Source: Gemmatimonadota bacterium | GTDB lineage: Bacteria > Gemmatimonadota > Gemmatimonadetes > Gemmatimonadales > Gemmatimonadaceae | Assembly (NCBI GenBank): GCA_003171215.1 | Contig: PMYN01000033.1 | Location: forward strand, 76,079 to 116,181 | Direction: 5' to 3' | Length of the DNA: 40,103 bases | Shown here: in pieces, positions 1 through 7,702 of the stretch | How positions within the stretch are numbered: the first letter of the stretch is position 1 | Layout of the letters: the number at the start of each line of letters is the position of its first letter | Position numbers and translations under genes: made by a program | The notes under the pieces: model-generated | Database searches by the model: none | Told to the model about the DNA's origin: nothing | Seen by the model: the letters and a program-made list of their open reading frames with translations, nothing else

Positions 1-926
1 TTCGCGCCGACGATCGTGCGCGTGGTGTCGGACTCGAGCACGTGCGAGAGGCGCTCACGCGCCGCGGCCGAGAGAACTTCCTGCGGATTTTGCAGCACGC
101 CCGTCGATCCGACGATCCATCCCGCGGGCATGTCGATCTTCACGTCGAAGTGCCCGAAGTTGTTGTAAAACTCCGAGGGCCCGAGGTACGGATCGGTGTC
201 CCATCCGCCCTGGCGAAGGTCGTCGAACACGGCGACTCGCGGATACCACTGCGCGACCTGATAGAGCGTGTCGGCCCAGCGCCCCATGCGAATGCCGCGC
301 ACGTTGTCGGCGCGCGGAACGCGGAAGCTCCACTCGGCTTCGATCGTCGCGCTTCCCTTCGCGGCGATCGGATTCGGAAGTGTGATGCGCGCGGAGGTGG
401 TGTTGACGCCCGTTGCCGCGAGGCGCACGGCAGGCGGCGCGGCGCCGCGCCCGCCGCCGCCGCGGCCCGCCGGCGGCGGGCTGAGATCCACGGCTTCACC
501 GTTCACCGTGAGCTTCGAAAGTTTCATCCCCTCCGTGATCTCCGTGACGGCCTCTGCACGCGCGACGTTGGGCGCGAACAGGTTCTGGTCGAGGCGCATG
601 ACAATCGTGCGCATCGCGGAATCGCTCTGGTTGTGAATGACCGCGGTCTCGCGGCCGGTGATCATCGACGTGGTCGGCTCGAAGCGCGCGTTGATCGTGT
701 AGTCCATCCAGAGCTGCCAGTAGTTGCGGCCCGGCCGTCCGGTGGAGTCGCGCGTGCCGGCGTCGAAGGCGCGCCGGATCATGTTCGTGAGCGGGATGTC
801 GTGGCGGACGGCGCGCTCAGGGATCTTCGAAGCGGGTTGCGCGCGGCCAGCCTGCGGCGCCAGCGCGGCGACCGTGGCGAGCGCGAGCGGAATGAGTGCG
901 CCGAACCGATTGCTCGTGCGAGCCAT
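1..926 (-). CDS. M1-family metallopeptidase, N-terminal part (runs off left edge)
   Basis: Reading the minus strand from the ATG at 926-924 gives an uninterrupted frame of 308 codons to the window edge. It begins with a basic/hydrophobic signal peptide (MARTSNRFGALIPLALATVAA, then an A-x-A-like cleavage region ending GRAQ), so the product is exported. The mature part reads like the beta-rich N-terminal domain of M1 (gluzincin) aminopeptidases: an LFAPN segment, a stretch WYPRVAVFDD followed by GGWDTDPYLG and EFYNNFGHFDV, and later MPAGWIVGSTG. The HEXXH zinc site would lie further on and is not in the window, so catalysis cannot be checked. A Gly/Arg/Pro-rich linker (GRGGGGRGAAPP) interrupts the domain around residues 155-167. 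AGGAG sits 5 bases before the ATG, a good ribosome binding site. It diverges from the GH3 gene. Family assignment rests on remembered motif similarity only. Confidence 0.75.
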   Translation of the reverse strand, partial: MARTSNRFGALIPLALATVAALAPQAGRAQPASKIPERAVRHDIPLTNMIRRAFDAGTRDSTGRPGRNYWQLWMDYTINARFEPTTSMITGRETAVIHNQSDSAMRTIVMRLDQNLFAPNVARAEAVTEITEGMKLSKLTVNGEAVDLSPPPAGRGGGGRGAAPPAVRLAATGVNTTSARITLPNPIAAKGSATIEAEWSFRVPRADNVRGIRMGRWADTLYQVAQWYPRVAVFDDLRQGGWDTDPYLGPSEFYNNFGHFDVKIDMPAGWIVGSTGVLQNPQEVLSAAARERLSHVLESDTTRTIVGA

Positions 927-1028
927 GCGAACTCCTGGTGCGTGAACGGGTGCCCCTTCAACGGGAATCCTGCCGTGCCCGAGAGATACCACAGATGCGC
1001 GCAACGGGGGAGTGGCTTAAGGTTTCTC

Positions 1029-3680
1029 ATGCGCCGCGCGCTCCTCTTCCTGTGCATCCCGTTGCTGAGTTGCGCCACCGCGCCGCGCGCCGGCGGTCCT
1101 GCGTACAGGAATTCCACGCTCCCGGTCGACGCGCGCGTCCGCGACCTGCTCGGCCGCATGACGCTCGAGGAAAAGTTCTGGCAGCTGTGGATGGTGCCGG
1201 GCGACCTCGACAGCGGAACCACGTTGTATCAGCACGGCGTGTTCGGGCTGCAGGTTCGCGAGCACGGAATCGTTTCAGACGGCAGCGATCCCGGGGCGGC
1301 TGCGCGGAGAATGGCCGGGAAGCTGAACTCGATCCAGCGTTATTTCGTCGAGCGCACGCGTCTCGGCATCCCGATCATCCCGTTCGAAGAGGCCGTGCAC
1401 GGTCTCTACGGAAACGGCGGAACCATGTTTCCCGCGGCGATCGCGCTCGCCGCGACGTGGGATACCTCGCTCATGGGTGCCGTCGCGACGGCGATCGCGA
1501 CCGAATCGCGCACGCGCGGCGTTCGGCAGGTGCTCTCGCCGGTGATCAACATCGCGAACGACCCGCGATGGGGCCGGGTGGAGGAGACGTACGGCGAGGA
1601 CCCGTGGCTGACCACGGCGATGACGCTCGCGTTCGTGCGGCCCTTCGAGCGGATGGGTGTGGTGACGACGCCGAAGCACTTCGTCGCGAACGTCGGCGAA
1701 GGCGGGCGCGACAGCTATCCGATCGACTTCGACGAACGCATGCTCGACGAAGTGTTCTTCCCGCCGTTCAAGGCCGCCATCCAGCAGGCCGGCGCGCGCT
1801 CCGTCATGGCGTCGTACAACTCGGTGAACGGACAGCCGGCGACGGCGAACGAGTGGCTGCTCACGAAAGTGCTGCGCGACGACTGGAGCTTCGGCGGCAT
1901 CGCGATCGGCGACCAGGCGGGGACCGGCGGCGCGCAGGTGCTGCACTTCACGAGCCCGAACAATCTCGTGTCCACCAAGCAGGCGATCGAAGCGGGACTC
2001 GACGTGATCTTCCAGTCGTCCGTGCAGCAGTACACGCAGTTCTGGCCGGCGTTCGAACGTGGGATGATCGACCAGCGCGCCATCGATCGCGCGGTGAGCC
2101 GGGTGCTGCGGCTGAAGTTCGAGCTTGGCCTGTTCGAACATCCGTACGTCGACGCCGACGAGGCGGCACGCAGCGGAGGTTCGCGAGAGAACCGCGCGCT
2201 CGCGCTCGAGTCGGCACGCGCGTCGATCACGCTGCTCAAGAACGACGCCGGGACGCTTCCATTGAAGAAGAGCCTCAAGTCGCTCGCCTTAATTGGCATC
2301 GACGCCGACGAGGCGCGGCTCGGCGGCTACAGCGGCGAAGGCAACGGCAAGATCTCGATCGTCCAGGGCATCCGAAAGAAACTCGCAGCGGCCACCGAAG
2401 TTCGCTACGCACCCGGGCCGGGGCGCTTCGCGCTCGAATACGTGCCGGTACCGGCCGCGAATCTCGTCACGGTCTCCGACGGAAAGCGGACGCCGGGACT
2501 GGCCGCCGAATATTTCGACAACAACCGGCTCGAGGGCGCACCGCGCGTGAGGCGACAGGACGACCGCGTGGATTTCGGGTGGACGCTCAACTCGCCCGGG
2601 CGTGGAATTCCGTTCGACTGGTATTCCGTGCGGTGGACGGGCAAGCTCGTCGCGCCTGCGACGGAGACCGTGCGACTCGGAGTGGAAGGAAACGACGGGT
2701 ACCGACTCTATCTCGACGGCTCGTTGCTGATCGACGACTGGCAGAAGAAGTCGTACGGCTCGTTGCTCAAGGACGTGCGGCTCGAAGCCGGCCGCGAGTA
2801 CGACCTGCGTCTCGAATATTTCGAGAGCACGGGGAATGCGCGGGTGAAGCTCGTGTGGAATCACGCCGTGCCGACCGACTGGCGCGCGAAGATCGACAGC
2901 GCCGTGCAAATCGCGCGTGGCAGCGATGCGGTGGTGATCGTGGCGGGAATCGAGGAAGGTGAGTTCCGCGACCGGTCATCATTGAAATTGCCGGGCCATC
3001 AGGAGGAGCTCATCGAAGCCGTTGCGGCGACCGGGAAGCCGGTTGTGGTGGCGATCGTCGGCGGGAGCGCCGTGACGATGCGCGACTGGATCGACCGCGT
3101 GGGGGCCGTGGTGGACGTCTGGTATCCCGGTGAGGCGGGCGGCGAGGCGGTCGCGGACGTGCTGTTCGGCGATCACGATCCGGGCGGACGCCTCCCAATC
3201 ACCTTTCCGGTGTCGGAAGGCCAGCTTCCGCTCACGTACAACCACAAGCCGACCGGGCGCGGCGACGATTATCTCGACGGAACCGGACAGGCGGCATTTC
3301 CGTTCGGCTTCGGGCTGAGCTATACCACGTTCGAGTACGGCGGACTGTCTATCGAACCGTCGGAGATCGCCCCCGGCGGCACCGCGACGGTGCACTGTAC
3401 GGTGCAGAATTCCGGCGCGATGGCGGGCGACGAAGTCGTCGAACTGTACCTGCGCCAGGAAGTCACATCGGTGGCCACTCCGCTGATCGCGCTCAAGGGG
3501 TTCAAGCGCATTCACCTCGCGGCCGGCGAATCGAAAGACGTGTCGTTCACGCTCTCGAGCACGGAGCTCGGCCTGCTCGACGCGAAGTTGCGGAGCGTCG
3601 TCGAGCCCGGCACGTTTCGCGTGATGATCGGCCGCTCGTCGAAGGACATCCGGCTGCGTGGCAAGCTCCAGGTGAGATAA
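1029..3680 (+). CDS. Secreted GH3 beta-glycosidase with PA14 insert (probable lipoprotein)
   Basis: 883 residues. The ATG at 1029 is chosen because a signal peptide starts there (MRRALLFLCIPLLSC, Cys15 a plausible lipidation site); the open frame upstream to position 42 is antisense to the M1 peptidase gene. The order is typical of large GH3 enzymes: an (alpha/beta)8 domain with the MTLEEKFWQLW start, the NPRWGR-like segment NDPRWGRVEETYGEDPWL, the KHFVAN motif and the nucleophile region FGGIAIGDQAG (Asp295 the likely nucleophile). Then come the second alpha/beta domain, a PA14 domain near residues 488-630 (TPGLAAEYFDN onward), the acid/base region EEGEFRDRSSLKLPG (Glu643-645) and a C-terminal fibronectin III-like domain. 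GH3 enzymes of this layout hydrolyse beta-linked glucosides or xylosides; PA14 is thought to help carbohydrate recognition. Exact substrate cannot be read from sequence. The gene stands alone, divergent from the peptidase. Confidence 0.93.
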   Translation: MRRALLFLCIPLLSCATAPRAGGPAYRNSTLPVDARVRDLLGRMTLEEKFWQLWMVPGDLDSGTTLYQHGVFGLQVREHGIVSDGSDPGAAARRMAGKLNSIQRYFVERTRLGIPIIPFEEAVHGLYGNGGTMFPAAIALAATWDTSLMGAVATAIATESRTRGVRQVLSPVINIANDPRWGRVEETYGEDPWLTTAMTLAFVRPFERMGVVTTPKHFVANVGEGGRDSYPIDFDERMLDEVFFPPFKAAIQQAGARSVMASYNSVNGQPATANEWLLTKVLRDDWSFGGIAIGDQAGTGGAQVLHFTSPNNLVSTKQAIEAGLDVIFQSSVQQYTQFWPAFERGMIDQRAIDRAVSRVLRLKFELGLFEHPYVDADEAARSGGSRENRALALESARASITLLKNDAGTLPLKKSLKSLALIGIDADEARLGGYSGEGNGKISIVQGIRKKLAAATEVRYAPGPGRFALEYVPVPAANLVTVSDGKRTPGLAAEYFDNNRLEGAPRVRRQDDRVDFGWTLNSPGRGIPFDWYSVRWTGKLVAPATETVRLGVEGNDGYRLYLDGSLLIDDWQKKSYGSLLKDVRLEAGREYDLRLEYFESTGNARVKLVWNHAVPTDWRAKIDSAVQIARGSDAVVIVAGIEEGEFRDRSSLKLPGHQEELIEAVAATGKPVVVAIVGGSAVTMRDWIDRVGAVVDVWYPGEAGGEAVADVLFGDHDPGGRLPITFPVSEGQLPLTYNHKPTGRGDDYLDGTGQAAFPFGFGLSYTTFEYGGLSIEPSEIAPGGTATVHCTVQNSGAMAGDEVVELYLRQEVTSVATPLIALKGFKRIHLAAGESKDVSFTLSSTELGLLDAKLRSVVEPGTFRVMIGRSSKDIRLRGKLQVR

Positions 3681-3729
3681 CGGCGCGGAGCTGGAAGTAC
3701 GAGCGGAAGTAGCACGGCAACTCTCTCAC

Positions 3730-3757
3730 CTGACGGCGGTCAGCGGATCGCTGTCAG
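3730..3757. terminator. Possible bidirectional terminator hairpin between convergent genes
   Basis: The 87-base gap between the GH3 stop and the stop of the TPP-enzyme gene holds overlapping stem-loops: CTGAC/GTCAG around a 4-base loop (3730-3743) and CAGCG/CGCTG around GAT (3741-3753). There is no clear run of T on either side, so intrinsic termination is uncertain. The convergent position favours the call. Confidence 0.3.
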
Positions 3758-3767
3758 CAACGACTTC

Positions 3768-4385
3768 TTACCGATTGGTTTGGCGGAGGGCCTCGCTGAA
3801 CTTCCGGGCGCGCTCGACGGTCGGGCCGGGCGACTTGGGTCCGACCGCGCCCGGGACCGGAGCCACATCGAGCGCGATGAAGACGGGTCCAGGCGAAGCG
3901 ATGGCTTCACTCGCGGCATCGCGCCACTCGTCCAGTTCGTCGAAATAGAACACCGACGGCCAACCGCAGGCGCGCGCGATTTCCGCGAAGTCCACACCGC
4001 GCCGGTCGGGCCGGCCGAGCGCGCTACCCGGGGTGGGCTGCGCGCCCGTCACCTCGTACACGCCGTTGTCGAACACGATCAGGACAAGATTCCGCGGTGA
4101 TTGGGCGCTGATCGTCACCAGGGCGCCGAGATTCATGAGCATCGAGCCGTCGCCGTTGCACGCGAACACGCGACGCCGGGGCTGCGCGAGCGCGATGCCC
4201 AGCGCGAGCGACGGCGCCTGTCCCATGCTGGACGGCACGAACACGAAGTCGAGCGGGTCGAGCGGTCCCATCGCCATCCACTCGCGCGCCGAGCCCATCG
4301 ACGTGATGACGACGTCGCCGCTCGCGCGATGCTCGCGCAGCACGGCGAGCGCTCCGCCCGGGTCCATCGCGGCGTGGCCACTCAT
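3768..4385 (-). CDS. Thiamine-diphosphate decarboxylase, beta (TPP-binding) subunit
   Basis: 205 residues from an ATG at 4385 that overlaps the stop of the upstream alpha gene by 4 bases (ATGA). The protein is a single C-terminal-type TPP-binding domain: MGSAREWMAMG near the start, a GIALA helix, then the diphosphate/Mg2+ motif NGDGSMLMN (GDG at 78-80) followed after the usual spacing by FDNGVYEVTG (Asn107). Such half-size subunits are known in sulfopyruvate decarboxylase (ComE) and in phosphonopyruvate-decarboxylase-like enzymes, where the PYR and PP domains are on separate chains. The partner domain is encoded just upstream. The substrate is probably a 2-oxo acid; no coenzyme M or phosphonate genes are nearby, so the specific reaction is open. 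A longer open frame to 4784 is antisense-like shadow over the alpha gene and was not used. Confidence 0.85.
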   Translation of the reverse strand: MSGHAAMDPGGALAVLREHRASGDVVITSMGSAREWMAMGPLDPLDFVFVPSSMGQAPSLALGIALAQPRRRVFACNGDGSMLMNLGALVTISAQSPRNLVLIVFDNGVYEVTGAQPTPGSALGRPDRRGVDFAEIARACGWPSVFYFDELDEWRDAASEAIASPGPVFIALDVAPVPGAVGPKSPGPTVERARKFSEALRQTNR

Positions 4386-4870
4386 GCGTTGCCCTCCGCG
4401 ATAAGCACGGCGCCCGGCTTGCCGGCTGCGAGACACGCCCGATAATGCTCGCGGATGGTGCCGATCTGCGATTCGCTCCTGATCAGCTTGTACTCGATCT
4501 TCCACGCGTCGAGCACCGGCTCGCTGAACACGAGGCAGGTGTCTCCCGGGAGCGTCTCCTGGTTGAGGAAGCTGCGGTATCCGATGACGCTGAAGATCGG
4601 GAGCTTCCAGTCGTGCAGCACGTTGCGCAGGGAGTCGCCCGACTCGAACAGCCCCGTGCACTGGATGAGCACGAGCGGACGCGCCCCGCCGAAGTGGAGC
4701 CCCGCGGCGACGGCCCACGCCTCGCCTTCGCGGCAGACGCGAACGAGGTGCATGTCGCTTGCCCGCGCGATCGCGTCGCCCCACTTCCCGATGGTGCTGT
4801 CGGGGACGGTGACGACGTGCGTGACTCCGAGATCGGCGAAGAGCGCCGCGACTTGTTCACCCGAGAACAT
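4382..4870 (-). CDS. Thiamine-diphosphate decarboxylase, alpha (PYR) subunit
   Basis: 162 residues, first gene of a two-gene minus-strand operon. The chain is a PYR-type TPP domain: MFSGEQVAALFADLGVTHV, then VPDSTIGKW, and REGEAWAVAAGLHFGG, where Glu48 or Glu50 would be the glutamate that activates the thiamine ring in the partner active site, followed by PLVLIQCTGLFESGDSLRN. The closest remembered relatives are the alpha subunits of sulfopyruvate decarboxylase (ComD) and the N-terminal half of phosphonopyruvate decarboxylase. AGGAG lies 7 bases before the ATG. The 4-base overlap with the beta gene suggests equimolar production of an alpha/beta enzyme. Its promoter must lie in the 142 bases shared with the divergent acyl-CoA ligase. 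Confidence 0.83.
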   Translation of the reverse strand: MFSGEQVAALFADLGVTHVVTVPDSTIGKWGDAIARASDMHLVRVCREGEAWAVAAGLHFGGARPLVLIQCTGLFESGDSLRNVLHDWKLPIFSVIGYRSFLNQETLPGDTCLVFSEPVLDAWKIEYKLIRSESQIGTIREHYRACLAAGKPGAVLIAEGNA

Positions 4871-4937
4871 GGTGCCACTCCTGGGATGCGCCTCAATGTA
4901 AGGAGCGCGATTGAACTCGCGATACGCCCCCGCAGGA

Positions 4938-4966
4938 TTGCAGTCAGCCGTACCCGGAGCTATAAC
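4938..4966 (+). promoter_or_regulatory. Probable sigma-70-type promoter of the acyl-CoA ligase operon
   Basis: TTGCAG (4938-4943), a 17-base spacer and TATAAC (4961-4966) match the -35/-10 consensus closely and stand out in GC-rich DNA. Transcription would start near 4973, about 40 bases before the GTG at 5013, which supports that start over the TTG at 4911. Confidence 0.55.
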
Positions 4967-5012
4967 ACTCGAATTCGCGATCCCCGGAAACCCTCAGGAT
5001 ACGAGCGCGCTT

Positions 5013-6617
5013 GTGATCTTGCGCAGCCCCTTTCCCGACGTACCGATCCCCGACGTCTCGCTCGGCGAGTTCGTCTTCGAACATGCGGGCGGGTGGTGGA
5101 ACGAGCCGGCGCTGATTGACGGGTCCAGCGGCCGCGTGCTGACGTATGGCGGGCTGCGCACGCTGATCGAACATTGCCGGGCGGCGCTGCGGGCCCGGGG
5201 CTTCGGACGTGGTGACGTGCTCTGCCTGTACAGCCCGAACGTTCCGGAGTACGCCGCCGTCTTCTTCGCCGTCGCGGAACTCGGCGGCACCAACACGACG
5301 GCCAATCCGATGTACGGCGCCGAGGAGCTCGCGCGCCAGCTGAAGGATTCCGGCGCAACGATCATCGTGACGACCCCGCAGCTCGCCGAGAAGGCATGCG
5401 CGGCGGCGGCCGCGGCGGGCATCAAGGAAGTGGTCGCCTGGGCCGACGCGCCCGGCTGCACGGCGTTCGCGGCGTTCGCGTCCGGTGCGTCCGGTGCGTC
5501 CGGTGCGTCCGGTGCGTCCGCTCACGTGGCGCCGCCGCAGCCGGTGAACCCGTCGCGTGACGTCGTCGCGCTCCCGTATTCGAGCGGCACGACGGGCCTC
5601 CCGAAGGGCGTGATGCTGACGCACCGCAACCTTGTGGCGAACCTGGCGCAGATCGAATTCAGCGACAGCACCGAGCCGGGCGACCATCTCGTGGGGGTGC
5701 TGCCGTTCTTCCACATCTACGGCATGACGGTCGTGCTCTGTGGAGTGTTGCGGAAGGGCGGGTGCGTGGTGACGATGCCACAGTTCGATCTCGAGCTGTA
5801 CCTGCGGCTCACCTCGACGTACGGAGTGAAGCGGGCGTTCCTGGTTCCACCGATCGCGCTCGCGCTGGCGAAACATCCGGTCGTGGACCAGTTCGACTTG
5901 TCGCGTCTGAAGTTCGTGACCTCGGGCGCGGCACCCATGGGCCGCGAGCTGGAGGTGAGCTGCGCCGCGAGAATCGGCTGCGTGGTGAAGCAGGGATACG
6001 GGATGACCGAGGCGAGTCCGGTCACGCACTTCACGCCGGAGGATCCCGCGTTCGTGCGGCACGGGTCGTGCGGCCTGCTCGTGCCGAACACCGAGTGCCG
6101 CATCGTCAACCTCGAGACGAACAAGGACGTCGCCCCAGGCGAACAGGGCGAGCTGCTGATCCGCGGGCCGCAGATCATGCTGGGATACTTGAACAATCCG
6201 GATGCGACGGCACAGGCGGTCGACGACGACGGGTGGCTGCACACCGGTGATGTCGGGTATGCCGACGCAGACGGATTCTTCTACATCGTCGACCGCCTCA
6301 AGGAGTTCATCAAGTACAAGGGCTTCCAGGTCGCGCCGGCGGAACTCGAAGGCGTGCTGCTCACGCATCCCGCGGTGGCGGATTGTGCGGTCATTCCGGT
6401 GGCCGACGCGGAGGCCGGCGAAGTTCCCAAGGCGTTCGTCGTCACGCGACACGATGTAACTTCCGAAGCGCTGATGGCGTACGTGGCGGGCGTGGTGGCG
6501 TCATTCAAGAAGGTGCGGTCGGTGGAATTCATCGAGAAGATTCCGAAGTCCCCATCGGGCAAGATCCTGCGCCGCGAGCTGATCGCGCTCGAGCGGTCGC
6601 GTAACGTGCCTTCGTGA
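5013..6617 (+). CDS. Acyl-CoA ligase, 4-coumarate-CoA-ligase-like (ANL superfamily)
   Basis: 534 residues from GTG at 5013. An in-frame TTG at 4911 with an AGGAG before it would add 34 residues, but a good promoter lies inside that extension and the family typically starts at the ILRSPFPDVPIPDVSL segment. Adenylating-enzyme motifs are complete: the P-loop-like YSSGTTGLPKGVMLTH (from residue 189), GYGMTEASPV, the hinge/ATP region GWLHTGDVGY and DRLKEFIKYKGFQVAPAELE, and the C-terminal PSGKILRREL with the catalytic Lys517. The enzyme activates a carboxylic acid as acyl-AMP and transfers it to CoA; aromatic or medium/long-chain acids are both possible. A Gly-Ala-Ser repeat lies before the P-loop. 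The stop overlaps the DNA methylase start (GTGA), so these unlike functions share a transcript. Confidence 0.9.
   Translation: MILRSPFPDVPIPDVSLGEFVFEHAGGWWNEPALIDGSSGRVLTYGGLRTLIEHCRAALRARGFGRGDVLCLYSPNVPEYAAVFFAVAELGGTNTTANPMYGAEELARQLKDSGATIIVTTPQLAEKACAAAAAAGIKEVVAWADAPGCTAFAAFASGASGASGASGASAHVAPPQPVNPSRDVVALPYSSGTTGLPKGVMLTHRNLVANLAQIEFSDSTEPGDHLVGVLPFFHIYGMTVVLCGVLRKGGCVVTMPQFDLELYLRLTSTYGVKRAFLVPPIALALAKHPVVDQFDLSRLKFVTSGAAPMGRELEVSCAARIGCVVKQGYGMTEASPVTHFTPEDPAFVRHGSCGLLVPNTECRIVNLETNKDVAPGEQGELLIRGPQIMLGYLNNPDATAQAVDDDGWLHTGDVGYADADGFFYIVDRLKEFIKYKGFQVAPAELEGVLLTHPAVADCAVIPVADAEAGEVPKAFVVTRHDVTSEALMAYVAGVVASFKKVRSVEFIEKIPKSPSGKILRRELIALERSRNVPS
5478..5522 (+). repeat. 9-base tandem repeat inside the acyl-CoA ligase gene
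   Basis: Four perfect copies of GCGTCCGGT plus a fifth ending in GCT run head to tail and encode Ala-Ser-Gly units. Being a multiple of three, copy-number slippage would lengthen or shorten the linker without shifting the frame. Confidence 0.9.
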
Positions 6618-7702
6618 TCAAGTACATCGGTTCGAAGCGCACGCTCGTTCCGAGGATCCTCGCGTACGCCAAGGCGATTCGCGATCGCACGGGTGCGGGC
6701 TCGTTCAGCGACATGTTCACGGGGACCACACGGGTCGCGCAGGCGCTCAAACACGCGCACTTTCAGGTGACCGCGAACGATCTCGCGTCGTATTCCGAGG
6801 TTCTCGCGATCGCGTACATAGAGGCAGACGCGAACCTGCATCGCGGGCCGCTCACGGCTGCGAAGCTCGGCCACCTGAACGCGCTTCCGGGCCGCGACGG
6901 TTATTTTACGCAAACGTTCTGCGTGGACTCGCGCTACTTCCAGCCCGGCAACGGACGGCGCATCGACGCCATTCGCGAGGAGATCGACCGGATCAGCGAT
7001 GATCGCGTCGAACATGCGATCCTCCTGACGTCGCTCCTCGAGGCGGCGGATCGCGTGGATTCGACCACGGGCCTGCAGATGGCGTACCTGAAGGAGTGGG
7101 CGCCGCGGTCGTTCAACGCGATGGAACTGCGGATGCCATTGCTCATTCCGGGCGCCGGCGCAGCGCTGCGCGAGGACGCGAACGCGCTGGCGGCGGCGAT
7201 GGCGCCCGTGGACATCGCATATCTCGATCCGCCGTACAACCAGCACTCGTATTTCTCGAACTACCACATCTGGGAGACGCTGGTGCGCAACGATTCGCCG
7301 GAGACGTACGGTGTGGCGTGCAAGCGCATCGACTGCCGGGTGACCAAGAGCGCGTACAATGCGAAAGCGCGTTCGTGGGCTTCGTTCGAGTCGCTCGTGC
7401 GGACCATTCCGGCGAAGCATCTCATCGTCTCGTTCAGCAACGAGGGCTACTTCGCGCACGACGATCTCGTCGCGCTGCTCGAATCGACGTTCGGCGAGGT
7501 GGAGGCGGTGCCGGTGGATTTCCGGCGGTACGTCGGCGCGCAGATCGGGATCCACAACCCGAAAGGCGAGAAGGTCGGCACGGTCAGCCACCTGACGAAT
7601 CGCGAGTACCTGTTCGTCGCCGGGCCGGACGCCGGTCGCGTCGTTCAGGACGCCACGCTCAGCATGGCGGGCGCCGCGCCATCCGGTGGCGGAAAACGCT
7701 GA
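6614..7702 (+). CDS. DNA N6-adenine methyltransferase, D12 class
   Basis: 362 residues, GTG start overlapping the previous stop by 4 bases. N-terminal MIKYIGSKR is the usual opening of Dam-like (D12) enzymes, followed by the SAM-binding motif DMFTGTTRVAQAL, in which the second Gly of the common FxGxG form is Thr, and ANDLASYSEV. The catalytic motif IV is LDPPYNQHSYFSNYHIW, with DPPY at residues 205-208, specific for amino-methylation of adenine. The C-terminal part, with FSNEGYF and EYLFVAG, looks like the rest of the catalytic fold. It should methylate adenines in a short target. No restriction endonuclease of a known type is adjacent, but the next gene encodes a nuclease and overlaps it by 17 bases. 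Confidence 0.87.
   Translation: MIKYIGSKRTLVPRILAYAKAIRDRTGAGSFSDMFTGTTRVAQALKHAHFQVTANDLASYSEVLAIAYIEADANLHRGPLTAAKLGHLNALPGRDGYFTQTFCVDSRYFQPGNGRRIDAIREEIDRISDDRVEHAILLTSLLEAADRVDSTTGLQMAYLKEWAPRSFNAMELRMPLLIPGAGAALREDANALAAAMAPVDIAYLDPPYNQHSYFSNYHIWETLVRNDSPETYGVACKRIDCRVTKSAYNAKARSWASFESLVRTIPAKHLIVSFSNEGYFAHDDLVALLESTFGEVEAVPVDFRRYVGAQIGIHNPKGEKVGTVSHLTNREYLFVAGPDAGRVVQDATLSMAGAAPSGGGKR

Noticed and set aside
42-1028. Open frame extending the GH3 gene upstream to position 42
   Set aside because: It runs antisense to the M1 peptidase gene, its translation is Arg/Ala-rich with no known domain, and a signal peptide starts at 1029.
4911-5012. TTG at 4911 as start of the acyl-CoA ligase
   Set aside because: It has an AGGAG before it, but a strong -35/-10 pair lies downstream of it and the family usually starts near the GTG at 5013. 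It remains an alternative.
5478-5522. Tandem repeat considered as a CRISPR array
   Set aside because: Units are 9 bases without spacers and encode a Gly-Ala-Ser linker; no cas gene is nearby.
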